Shown: piece after piece, positions 35,392-43,442 of the stretch
Position numbering within the stretch: position 1 is the first letter of the stretch
Layout of the letters: the number at the start of each line of letters is the position of its first letter
NCBI RefSeq assembly: GCF_900129035.1
Contig: NZ_FQTW01000001.1
Coordinates: 620,001-684,000, forward strand
Length of the DNA: 64,000 nucleotides
Direction: 5' to 3'
DNA from: Psychroflexus salarius
GTDB taxonomy: Bacteria > Bacteroidota > Bacteroidia > Flavobacteriales > Flavobacteriaceae
Made by a program: the position numbers and the translations under genes
The notes under the pieces: generated by a model
Seen by the model: the letters and a program-made list of their open reading frames with translations, nothing else
Database searches by the model: none
Told to the model about the DNA's origin: nothing

Positions 35392-35602
35392 TCAAGAACT
35401 GCTATTTAAAGGTCTTAAATATTTAGCTGGTGCTTTACCTCTGTTATTTTTAGGACCTGTGATTATGTATAGCGCATTCGGAAATCAAGACAAATTTTTA
35501 TTTTGGCCTGTTTTAATTTTGTCAATCATATTATGCATCGCAGCTGGATATTTAATTTTTAAAGGTATTAAAACCTTAATGAAAGCCTTATTCAACGATT
35601 AG
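35378..35602 (+). CDS. DUF6095 family small membrane protein
   Basis: 74-residue protein with two membrane helices (LAGALPLLFLGPVIMYSAF; FWPVLILSIILCIAAGYLIF) and short charged ends. It matches, by length and pattern, the DUF6095 proteins that follow murQ in Flavobacteria. Overlap with murQ (14 bases) implies coupled translation; it also overlaps the convergent MFS gene by 11 bases. Function unknown. Confidence 0.78.
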   Translation: MQHTNQELLFKGLKYLAGALPLLFLGPVIMYSAFGNQDKFLFWPVLILSIILCIAAGYLIFKGIKTLMKALFND

Positions 35603-36905
35603 CTTTTCTGTCAGGAACTCGAAGTAGTAATAATACACCTACAACAAAAAAGATAATTAAGAATACGATTGAATAACGTAAACTTCCTGTAAGTTGAGCT
35701 GAAATTCCGTAGAATGCCATTCCGATGACAATTCCTATTTTTTCGGTAACATCATAAAAACTGAAATATGATGTTGTATCTTCAGCATGGTCAGGAATAT
35801 ATTTTGAATAAGTTGAACGTGATAGTGATTGAATGCCACCCATCACAAGACCTACAAAAAAAGCAGCGACATAAAATTCATTTGGTGTTTCCATAAAAAA
35901 AGCAAAAACACAAACACCAATCCATATTAAATTCAATCCAATTAATACATGAATATTACCAAGATACTTAACTAATCGAGAAGCCAAAAATGCACCTAAA
36001 ATAGCTACCAGTTGAATCACAAGTATGCTAATGATTAATCCCATGGTAGCATCATTATTTGGCCATTTAATTTCTTCAACACCAAAATAAGTAGCAATTA
36101 ACATTATGGTCTGTACAGCCATACTGTAAACAAAATAAGCGCCTAAATAACGTTCTAGGTTTAAGTTAGTTCTAATTGATTTATAAATAGATTTTAATTC
36201 TTTAAAACCATTAAAAAAGACATCTTTAGTGTAGCGCCCTTTTTTATTAGAATTTGGTAAGTGATAAAAAGAATATTGGCTAAAGCCTATCCACCAAACA
36301 CCTGTCAAAATAAAAGATAAGCGCGTTGGTAAAGCTTCGGACTCAAAACCAAATAACTCATAGTTTAAAATCATTACTAAACACAACACAAGCAGTAAAA
36401 CACTTCCAATATAACCTAAAGAAAAGCCTTTTGCACTTAAACGGTCTTGCTCATTTTTTGGACAAATATCAGGTAAGTAAGAATTATAAAAGACAATACT
36501 TCCCCAAAAACCAATTAAACCAAGCAAATAACATAGCAAACCAAACCACAAATATTCTAAATTAAACCAGTAAAGCCCAATACATGCAGATGCACCAACA
36601 TAACAGAATATTTTCATGAATAGCTTTTTATTACCCACATAATCGGCTATACCACTTAGAATGGGACTCATTATCGAAATAATCAAAAAAGCAAAAGCAG
36701 TAACATAGCTAATCAAAGCATCATTATTAAAGCTATAACCTAAAAATCTAACAGAATCTGAAATCACATCACCTTGTTCATTCTTAATTACAGTTAAGGC
36801 TGAGTAAAACAAAGGAAAAATAGCAGACGAGATTACTAAACTGTATACCGAATTAGCCCAATCATAAAATGCCCATGCATTTTTAATTATTTGAGGAGAT
36901 TTCAT
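35592..36905 (-). CDS. MFS transporter, UMF1/Atg22-like family
   Basis: 437-residue inner-membrane transporter with about 12 helices. The N-terminus MKSPQIIKNAWAFYDWANS is the signature of the UMF1/Atg22-like group, related to amino acid or small-metabolite exporters. GGIQSLSRSTYSKYIPDHAE in the second half is also characteristic. It begins 1 base from the stop of the upstream M48 gene, so the two are in one transcript. Placed next to murQ, a cell-wall-fragment substrate is possible but unproven. Confidence 0.88.
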   Translation of the reverse strand: MKSPQIIKNAWAFYDWANSVYSLVISSAIFPLFYSALTVIKNEQGDVISDSVRFLGYSFNNDALISYVTAFAFLIISIMSPILSGIADYVGNKKLFMKIFCYVGASACIGLYWFNLEYLWFGLLCYLLGLIGFWGSIVFYNSYLPDICPKNEQDRLSAKGFSLGYIGSVLLLVLCLVMILNYELFGFESEALPTRLSFILTGVWWIGFSQYSFYHLPNSNKKGRYTKDVFFNGFKELKSIYKSIRTNLNLERYLGAYFVYSMAVQTIMLIATYFGVEEIKWPNNDATMGLIISILVIQLVAILGAFLASRLVKYLGNIHVLIGLNLIWIGVCVFAFFMETPNEFYVAAFFVGLVMGGIQSLSRSTYSKYIPDHAEDTTSYFSFYDVTEKIGIVIGMAFYGISAQLTGSLRYSIVFLIIFFVVGVLLLLRVPDRKANR

Positions 36906-37721
36906 TTAATTAAAATTAATAATACCGATTTTTTCAGCTTCGGCTCTTGCTGTTGGAATTCGGTTCCGTAAATTCTCGATTCTAGTATCGTGTGATGGGT
37001 GCGTACTTAAAAATTCTGGTGGAGATTGACCATTACTTGCAGTCTTCATTCGCTCCCAAAGTTTTGGCGCTTCTTCTGGGTCATAACCAGCTAAAATCAT
37101 TAAAACTAAACCTTGTTCGTCAGCTTCAGTTTCATGCTTCCTACTAAAAGGTAACATCCCAAACACCTGACTACCTACACCGAAAGCAACATTAAATATC
37201 TGTTGTTGCTCCTCTTTTTCACTCAAAGCTACATTACCAACCACAGCTGCGCCTTGCTGTATCAGACCAGCACTCATTCTTTGCTGCCCATGATTTGCTA
37301 GTGCATGAACAATTTCATGTCCCATAATAGCGGCAACTCCATCTTCATTTTCTGCAATTGATAAAATTCCAGTATAAAAAGCAACCTTACCACCAGGCAT
37401 TGCCCAAGCATTGATTTGTTCACTTTCAATCAGGTTAAATTCCCAATCATAATTAGCGTCATAATCATCCATCCCTTTATATTTTAAATACTTACGAGCA
37501 GCTAATTTAATTCGTTCACCAACACGCTTTATCATTTCTGATTCCTCTGTATCTTTTAAGACTTCACTTTCGCTTAAAACCTCATCGTATTGACTGTAAG
37601 CCATTGGTATCAACTTTGAGTCAGGCACAAAAGCCATGGTTTTTTTACCTGTAAATGGATTTACGGCACAGTTTATGGTAATAAGTAATAAGCTAATTAA
37701 AAGAAAAAGACGAAATTTCAT
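36906..37721 (-). CDS. M48 family metallopeptidase, lipoprotein
   Basis: About 271-residue zinc peptidase anchored as a lipoprotein (lipobox ITINC; MKFRLFLLISLLL signal). The catalytic motif HEIVH lies in AAIMGHEIVHALANHG, and the third zinc ligand Glu in KHETEADEQG. Relatives (BepA/LoiP-like) act in the periplasm in outer-membrane quality control. The ATG at 37721 is chosen because the one at 37784 would put 21 residues before an otherwise complete lipoprotein signal. Confidence 0.88.
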   Translation of the reverse strand: MKFRLFLLISLLLITINCAVNPFTGKKTMAFVPDSKLIPMAYSQYDEVLSESEVLKDTEESEMIKRVGERIKLAARKYLKYKGMDDYDANYDWEFNLIESEQINAWAMPGGKVAFYTGILSIAENEDGVAAIMGHEIVHALANHGQQRMSAGLIQQGAAVVGNVALSEKEEQQQIFNVAFGVGSQVFGMLPFSRKHETEADEQGLVLMILAGYDPEEAPKLWERMKTASNGQSPPEFLSTHPSHDTRIENLRNRIPTARAEAEKIGIINFN

Positions 37722-37832
37722 ATTCAATGTTTTAGCAGTCAAATTTATGACAATTACTAGAAACATTAAAAATTGGTTTAACAAATTAATAATAAGTTTT
37801 CACTTAGAAAACCTTTACTTTTAAATAAAAAA

Positions 37833-38312
37833 ATGAAAAAAATAATTTTACTACTTATCTGTCTTCAATTTGGTTCATGTCAATCAAATGCCCAGAAAAA
37901 ACAAACAAAGACAAATTTTGAAATTTCTAAAACTGAAGCTGAATGGCGAAAAGTTTTAACAGCAGAAGAATTTAATGTCTTGAGAAAATCAGGTACTGAA
38001 CCTGCATTCTCAAGTCCGTTAAACAAAGTTGAGCAAGCTGGAACTTTTGTTTGCGCTGCATGTAAAAACCCACTTTATCAAACCAAGTATAAATTTGATA
38101 GCGGCACAGGTTGGCCAAGTTTTGATCGTGCAATTGACAGCAGTTTGACCGTGAGCTCTGATAGAAAGTTAGGCTACAAGCGTACAGAAGCACTTTGTGG
38201 CAAATGCGGTAGTCATTTAGGTCATATCTTTAACGATGGACCAAGAGAAACAACAGGAATGCGTCACTGCATTAACGGAGTAGCTTTAGATTTTATACCT
38301 AAAAACAAATAA
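37833..38312 (+). CDS. msrB: peptide-methionine (R)-S-oxide reductase, lipoprotein form
   Basis: Exported MsrB (159 aa) that reduces methionine R-sulfoxide in envelope proteins. It has a lipobox (FGSC, Cys16), zinc cysteines C74/C77 and C122/C125, and catalytic Cys146 (RHCINGVAL). At the usual resolving-cysteine position it has Thr92 (GTGWPSF), so recycling must use another thiol or partner. It is followed after 2 bases by a cytosolic MsrB gene. Confidence 0.92.
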   Translation: MKKIILLLICLQFGSCQSNAQKKQTKTNFEISKTEAEWRKVLTAEEFNVLRKSGTEPAFSSPLNKVEQAGTFVCAACKNPLYQTKYKFDSGTGWPSFDRAIDSSLTVSSDRKLGYKRTEALCGKCGSHLGHIFNDGPRETTGMRHCINGVALDFIPKNK

Positions 38313-38314
38313 CC

Positions 38315-38686
38315 ATGACAAACCAAAACTGGAAAGAACAACTCACAGAAGAAGAATACCGAATTCTAAGAGAAAAAGGCACCGAACCACCATTTTCTGG
38401 TAAATACAATACACATTTTGAAGACGGAAAATACCATTGCAAAGCCTGTAATGAACTACTGTTTGACAGTCAATCGAAATTTGAAAGTAACTGTGGCTGG
38501 CCTAGTTTTGACAGCTCAGTTGAAGGTGCCATAGAATACAAGAAAGATAATAGTTTTGGCATGCAACGTATCGAAATTCTGTGTAGTAATTGTGGTGGAC
38601 ATATCGGGCATATTTTTGATGATGGCCCTACAGAAACAGGAAAACGCTATTGCGTTAACTCACTTAGTATTAATTTTAAATCTTAA
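38315..38686 (+). CDS. msrB: peptide-methionine (R)-S-oxide reductase, cytosolic form
   Basis: Second MsrB (123 aa) without a signal peptide. Zinc cysteines C42/C45 and C90/C93, resolving Cys60 (NCGWPSF) and catalytic Cys113 (RYCVNSLSI) are all present. The tandem pair protects two compartments from oxidised methionine. The next gene starts 3 bases later, so it is probably the same transcript. Confidence 0.93.
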   Translation: MTNQNWKEQLTEEEYRILREKGTEPPFSGKYNTHFEDGKYHCKACNELLFDSQSKFESNCGWPSFDSSVEGAIEYKKDNSFGMQRIEILCSNCGGHIGHIFDDGPTETGKRYCVNSLSINFKS

Positions 38687-38689
38687 ATC

Positions 38690-39217
38690 ATGAGAAAGAT
38701 CATAAGTATTTTATTAATTAGCCTTTTAGTTGTTGCCTGCGAAGGCGATATTGGACCTCCAGGCCCACCAGGTCTTGACGGTGTAAATATTTTAGGTAAT
38801 GTATATGAAATTGAAGCCGACTTCACGTCTAACAATGGCTACAGTATTATTTCTGAATTTCCTAACACTGTAGAGGTGTTCGAATCTGATGTTGTCATGG
38901 TTTACCTTTTAGAAGAACAAGTCAATGACCCAACTGGTCCAGTTGATGTTTGGGCGCAACTACCACAAACCTTTTATTTAAATAATGGTGATGAAGTTGT
39001 CTATAATTTTAATCATACATTTTTTGATGCTAATATTTTTCTAGATGGAAACGCAGCTTTAGATTTGCTTCCACCTGAATTTACGCAAAATCAAGTTTTT
39101 AGAATAGCAATTCTACCAGCCGAATTTGCAGAAGCTTACGATGTATCAACTTATAACAAATTAAATCAAGCTTTAAAACAAGAAAATATAGACCTAAATC
39201 TTATTTCTCTCAACTAA
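38690..39217 (+). CDS. lipoprotein with short collagen-like stretch
   Basis: 175-residue lipoprotein (lipobox VVAC, Cys17). Immediately after the anchor comes a short Gly-Pro-Pro stretch (GPPGPPGLDG), a feature common in Bacteroidota lipoproteins, then a beta-rich domain ending in ALKQENIDLNLISLN. No catalytic motif. It follows the msrB pair with a 3-base gap. Confidence 0.78.
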   Translation: MRKIISILLISLLVVACEGDIGPPGPPGLDGVNILGNVYEIEADFTSNNGYSIISEFPNTVEVFESDVVMVYLLEEQVNDPTGPVDVWAQLPQTFYLNNGDEVVYNFNHTFFDANIFLDGNAALDLLPPEFTQNQVFRIAILPAEFAEAYDVSTYNKLNQALKQENIDLNLISLN

Positions 39218-39236
39218 AAGTCTTTTCTTTGGCTGT

Positions 39237-41093
39237 ATGAAGTTATTTGTTTTAAGTATTTTATTATTAGTCTTTAATAATTCATACAGTCAATTGGGCT
39301 TTTGTTCAGGGAATACTGGCGATGCTATTTTTACTGAAGATTTTGGTCAAGGCACAAATAATGGGCCACCGTTAGCACCTGGCACAACAACCTATAATTT
39401 TATTAATGCTAACAACCCACAAGATGGGCAATACACCATATCAAACAGTACATTTCAATTTGGTTGGAATATGCCAAGTGACCACACGCCAAATGATACT
39501 AATGGTAAAGCTTTAATCGTCAATGCAGATGAAAATAACGCAGGTGAATTTTTTAGAACAACAATAAATGGCTTATGTGAAAATAACTCCTATGAATTTT
39601 CTGCATGGTTACTAAACATCTTACCCGCAAATAATGCTTGCCCTGGTACGGCAATTCCTGTAAATGTAAAATTTCAAATTTGGGACTCTACAGATACCAA
39701 TTTATTAGCTGAAGGCGATACAGGTAACATCAATAGCAGCAACTCTCCTACTTGGCAACAATATGGACTGACATTTACTACTTTAGAAAATCAAACTGAA
39801 GTCATTCTAAAAATGATTAATAATGGCACAGGCGGTTGTGGCAACGATTTAGCCATAGATGATATAGTTTTTAGATCTTGTGGTGATGAAACTGAAGTTG
39901 TTTTTGAAAATCAAACTGAATTCAATTATTGCGAAAATGAAAGCTTTAATCCCATCACAATTAACGCATTACCTGATTTTAGCATCTACGATTCGCATTT
40001 TTATCAATGGCAAATAAGCCAAGACCAAGAAAACTGGTCTAACATTCCTGGAGAAACAAATTCAACACTTACCATTACAAATTCAAGTGGTTTAGAATTT
40101 TATCGTGCCTTAGTTGCTGAAGATGAAATCAATGTCGAAAACAACTTATGTAATAGTACATCAAACGTATTTACAGTAGAAGAGATTGAAATAATTGAAC
40201 CCATAAGCTTAGGTAATGTTGAAGTTTGTGAAGGCGAAACTCAAGCTTTAGCTGTTCAAGAAAACCCTAACATTATAATTAATTGGTATGATGCCCAAAC
40301 AGGCGGAAATTTACTCGCTGAAGATTCGTTTAGCTACCAAGCAGAAAATGAAGGCACTTATTATGCTGAGGCTATTTCAGTTGAAGGAAGCTGCATCAAC
40401 CCTAACCGAATACCAATCACCTATTCTATCAATTCAAATCCTCCTGAATTTACTAGTGAAATTATTTTATGCGAAGGAGAAAGCGAGTTTCTAACGGCAA
40501 CTGGAGGCAACACTTATAATTGGAGTAATGGAGAAACAACCCAAGAAATCGAGATTAATCAGGCTGGTCAATATACCGTAGAGGTAACCAATACTTCAAA
40601 CTGTACAAGCTTACAATTATTTAATGTTACAGTTAACTCAACACCAGTTATTGAGTCTGTTGAAAGTATTGGTAGTGACATTCAAATCAACCTTCAGAAC
40701 AACGGAGATTTCAGCTATGCGATTAATAATCAATTTTATCAAGATAGCCCCTATTTTTCATCTGTAAAAGGTGGCTTAAAAACCATTTTCGTAATTGAAA
40801 ATAATGGTTGCGGTACAGTTGAAGTTGATTTTCTTCATTTAGTAATTCCAGAATTTTTCACACCAAATAATGACGGCATAAATGATGTTTTTAAGGTTAA
40901 TGATGCTAATTTGGTTCAACCTTATATAATTCAAATCTTTAATCGCTATGGAAAGTTGTTAGTTCAAGGTGAAAATGAAGACTTCAGCTGGAACGGGCAA
41001 TTTAATGGGCAACCTGTTTCTTCAGGCGATTATTGGTATCAAATTGTAGTCGGCGACAAAAAATTCACCGGACATTTCACCCTAAAACGATAA
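39237..41093 (+). CDS. T9SS type B cargo protein (gliding-motility-associated C-terminal domain)
   Basis: 618-residue secreted protein. Signal peptide MKLFVLSILLLVFNNSYS; an N-terminal beta-sandwich (residues ~20-215, with NGPPLAPGTTTYNF and WNMPSDHTPNDTNG); Ig/PKD-like segments with paired cysteines; and a C-terminal type B sorting domain (PEFFTPNNDGINDVFKV, IFNRYGKLL, SGDYWYQIVV, GHFTLKR) recognised by the type IX secretion system. Likely exposed on the surface or released; binding target unknown. Confidence 0.9.
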   Translation: MKLFVLSILLLVFNNSYSQLGFCSGNTGDAIFTEDFGQGTNNGPPLAPGTTTYNFINANNPQDGQYTISNSTFQFGWNMPSDHTPNDTNGKALIVNADENNAGEFFRTTINGLCENNSYEFSAWLLNILPANNACPGTAIPVNVKFQIWDSTDTNLLAEGDTGNINSSNSPTWQQYGLTFTTLENQTEVILKMINNGTGGCGNDLAIDDIVFRSCGDETEVVFENQTEFNYCENESFNPITINALPDFSIYDSHFYQWQISQDQENWSNIPGETNSTLTITNSSGLEFYRALVAEDEINVENNLCNSTSNVFTVEEIEIIEPISLGNVEVCEGETQALAVQENPNIIINWYDAQTGGNLLAEDSFSYQAENEGTYYAEAISVEGSCINPNRIPITYSINSNPPEFTSEIILCEGESEFLTATGGNTYNWSNGETTQEIEINQAGQYTVEVTNTSNCTSLQLFNVTVNSTPVIESVESIGSDIQINLQNNGDFSYAINNQFYQDSPYFSSVKGGLKTIFVIENNGCGTVEVDFLHLVIPEFFTPNNDGINDVFKVNDANLVQPYIIQIFNRYGKLLVQGENEDFSWNGQFNGQPVSSGDYWYQIVVGDKKFTGHFTLKR

Positions 41094-41140
41094 GCAACTA
41101 TAAAGCTTGTCAAATCATACCATATTTAAGCGATATTCTT

Positions 41141-41148
41141 TAACTTTG
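41141..41148 (+). promoter_or_regulatory. -7 promoter element TAACTTTG for lpdA
   Basis: Exact TAnnTTTG match 28 bases before the lpdA ATG. Confidence 0.5.
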
Positions 41149-41176
41149 CGACTTAATTTATTGAAAAACAATTCAC

Positions 41177-42568
41177 ATGAGTAAATATGACATCATTGTA
41201 GTCGGTAGTGGTCCTGGAGGCTATGTTACAGCAATCCGTGCTTCTCAACTAGGTTTTAAAGTTGCAGTTGTTGAAAAAGAAAGCCTCGGTGGCGTTTGTT
41301 TAAATTGGGGTTGTATACCAACTAAAGCATTACTAAAAAGTGCTCAAGTATTTGACTATCTAAACCATGCAAGCGATTATGGCTTAAAGGTTGAAAAAGC
41401 TGATAAAGACTTTAGCGCCGTTGTAAAACGAAGCCGAAATGTTGCTGAAGGCATGAGCAAAGGTGTACAGTTTTTAATGAAGAAAAATAAAATTGATGTA
41501 TTAAACGGTAATGGAAAACTTTTAAAAGGTAAAAAAGTTGAAGTCACCGATAAAAATGATAAAAAAACAACTTACGAAGCCGATCACGTCATTATAGCTA
41601 CAGGTGCAAGATCGCGTGAATTACCTAATTTACCACAAGACGGCAAAAAAGTCATTGGTTACCGTAAAGCTATGACACTTGAAAAGCAACCTAAGTCAAT
41701 GATTGTTGTTGGATCTGGTGCTATTGGAGTTGAATTTGCAAGCTTCTATAATGCCATGGGAACCGATGTAACTATTGTTGAGTATCTACCAAATATTGTT
41801 CCTGTAGAAGATGAAGAAGTGTCAAAACAATTTGAGCGTATTTACAAGAAAAAAGGCATTAAAATAATGACTAACTCTTCAGTTGAAAGTGTAGATACTT
41901 CAGGTAAAAATGTAAAAGCTAAAGTTAAAACAAAAAAAGGTGAAGAAAGTCTTGAAGCCGATATTGTTCTTTCTGCTGTAGGAATCAAGACAAATATTGA
42001 AAATATTGGTTTAGAAGAAGTTGGCATTAAAACTGAAAAAGACAAAATACAAGTTAATGATTTTTACCAAACAAATATTCCTGGCTACTACGCCATTGGC
42101 GATGTAACTCATGGCCCAGCATTAGCCCATGTAGCCTCAGCTGAAGGAATTCTTTGTGTTGAAAAAATTGCTGGAATGAAGGTCGAAGCAATTGATTACG
42201 GAAACATTCCTGGATGTACCTATTCTAACCCTGAAATTGCTAGTGTTGGTATGACCGAAAAGCAAGCTAAAGAAGCTGGTTATGATATTAAAGTTGGTAA
42301 GTTTCCTTTTTCTGCCTCAGGTAAAGCTAGTGCATCAGGTGCTAAAGATGGTTTTGTAAAAGTTATTTTCGATGCCAAATACGGCGAATGGCTTGGTTGC
42401 CATATGCTTGGTGCTGGCGTCACCGATATGATTGCCGAAGCTGTTCTTGGCAGAAAACTTGAAACTACAGGCCACGAAGTTTTAAAAACTATTCATCCAC
42501 ACCCAACGATGAGTGAAGCAGTGATGGAAGCCGTTGCCGATGCTTATGACGAAGTAATCCACTTATAA
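41177..42568 (+). CDS. lpdA: dihydrolipoyl dehydrogenase
   Basis: FAD flavoprotein (463 aa), E3 of the pyruvate and 2-oxoglutarate dehydrogenase complexes. FAD-binding VVGSGPGGYVTAIRAS, redox disulfide GGVCLNWGCIPTKA, NAD-binding VVGSGAIGVEFASFY, the AIGDVTHGPALAHVA segment and active-site HPHPTMSE are all present. Length is normal. It is not next to other dehydrogenase complex genes here. Confidence 0.95.
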   Translation: MSKYDIIVVGSGPGGYVTAIRASQLGFKVAVVEKESLGGVCLNWGCIPTKALLKSAQVFDYLNHASDYGLKVEKADKDFSAVVKRSRNVAEGMSKGVQFLMKKNKIDVLNGNGKLLKGKKVEVTDKNDKKTTYEADHVIIATGARSRELPNLPQDGKKVIGYRKAMTLEKQPKSMIVVGSGAIGVEFASFYNAMGTDVTIVEYLPNIVPVEDEEVSKQFERIYKKKGIKIMTNSSVESVDTSGKNVKAKVKTKKGEESLEADIVLSAVGIKTNIENIGLEEVGIKTEKDKIQVNDFYQTNIPGYYAIGDVTHGPALAHVASAEGILCVEKIAGMKVEAIDYGNIPGCTYSNPEIASVGMTEKQAKEAGYDIKVGKFPFSASGKASASGAKDGFVKVIFDAKYGEWLGCHMLGAGVTDMIAEAVLGRKLETTGHEVLKTIHPHPTMSEAVMEAVADAYDEVIHL

Positions 42569-42583
42569 TCTAACTACTTTTTA

Positions 42584-42591
42584 TAACTTTG
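42584..42591 (+). promoter_or_regulatory. -7 promoter element TAACTTTG abutting the lpdA terminator hairpin
   Basis: Exact TAnnTTTG; the hairpin at 42593 starts 1 base later, so transcription from this promoter would begin in the hairpin's 5' arm, about 30 bases before the ATG at 42625. Confidence 0.45.
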
Positions 42592-42592
42592 A

Positions 42593-42620
42593 AAGCTCCC
42601 ACAAATCGGGAGCTTTTTTT
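42593..42620 (+). terminator. intrinsic terminator of lpdA
   Basis: AAGCTCCC (42593-42600) pairs with GGGAGCTT (42608-42615) around a 7-base loop, with the T-run continuing to 42620. The next start codon follows only 4 bases later. Confidence 0.85.
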
Positions 42621-42624
42621 TATA

Positions 42625-43401
42625 ATGATTGAAAGTTTACAAAACCAAAATATCAAGAAAATTCAACGCTTACAAAAAAAAACTAAGCGTCGAAAAGATG
42701 AACAATTAATTGTTGTAGAAGGTATTCGTGAAATTAAAATTGCTTTACAAAACAATTACCAATTTACCGAGTTTTATGTTTGTAATGCCATTTATAACAA
42801 CCAAATTAAAATAAAAGACACAAGAATAATTGATGTATCTGAACAAGTTTACCAAAAAATTGCTTACAGAAGTACAACTGAAGGCATTATTGGTTTAGCA
42901 AAAACCAAAAAACACAATTTACTCGACCTTAAACTTGAACAAAAACACCCTTTAATTCTTATCGCTGAAGCACCAGAAAAACCTGGCAACATAGGCGCAC
43001 TTCTAAGGACTGCTGATGCAGCAAATTTAGATGCTGTTATCATTGCTAACCCAAAAACCGACTTGTATAATCCTAATATTATTAGGTCAAGCTTAGGAAC
43101 TGTATTTTCAAAGCAAATCGGTATTGGTTCAACCCAAGAAGTAATTGATTTTTTAAGAGAAAAAGAAATTTCAATATATGCAGCAACACTTCAAAATTCA
43201 AATATTTATACAAAAGAAGATTTCACAAAGGCTTCAGCAATTGTAGTTGGTACTGAATCTAAAGGACTATCAAAACTTTGGCGAACTGCTGCAAAACAAA
43301 ATATAAACATCCCAATGCAAGGCAGCATCGATTCTATGAATGTTTCAGTATCAGCAGCCATTATAATTTTTGAAGCTAAGCGGCAACGTGATTTAAAATA
43401 A
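42625..43401 (+). CDS. SpoU/TrmH-family RNA 2'-O-methyltransferase
   Basis: SPOUT methyltransferase of about 258 residues acting on rRNA or tRNA ribose. The N-terminal substrate domain (KIQRLQKKTKRRKDEQLIVVEG) and motifs NIGALLRTADA, NPKTDLYNPNIIRSS, VGTESKGLS and SMNVSVSAAI (knot-forming SAM site) are present. The ATG at 42625 is chosen: a start at 42589 would lie inside the terminator hairpin and add a non-family leader. Exact target not decidable from sequence. Confidence 0.9.
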   Translation: MIESLQNQNIKKIQRLQKKTKRRKDEQLIVVEGIREIKIALQNNYQFTEFYVCNAIYNNQIKIKDTRIIDVSEQVYQKIAYRSTTEGIIGLAKTKKHNLLDLKLEQKHPLILIAEAPEKPGNIGALLRTADAANLDAVIIANPKTDLYNPNIIRSSLGTVFSKQIGIGSTQEVIDFLREKEISIYAATLQNSNIYTKEDFTKASAIVVGTESKGLSKLWRTAAKQNINIPMQGSIDSMNVSVSAAIIIFEAKRQRDLK

Positions 43402-43442
43402 TGTATTAACTTCAGCGTTTAAACCAAAAGCTTAATTTGTCT

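Noticed and set aside
38741-38790. Collagen-like GPPGPPG stretch as a phage tail-fibre gene.
   Set aside because: The stretch is only about ten residues, the protein is a lipoprotein, and no phage genes are near.
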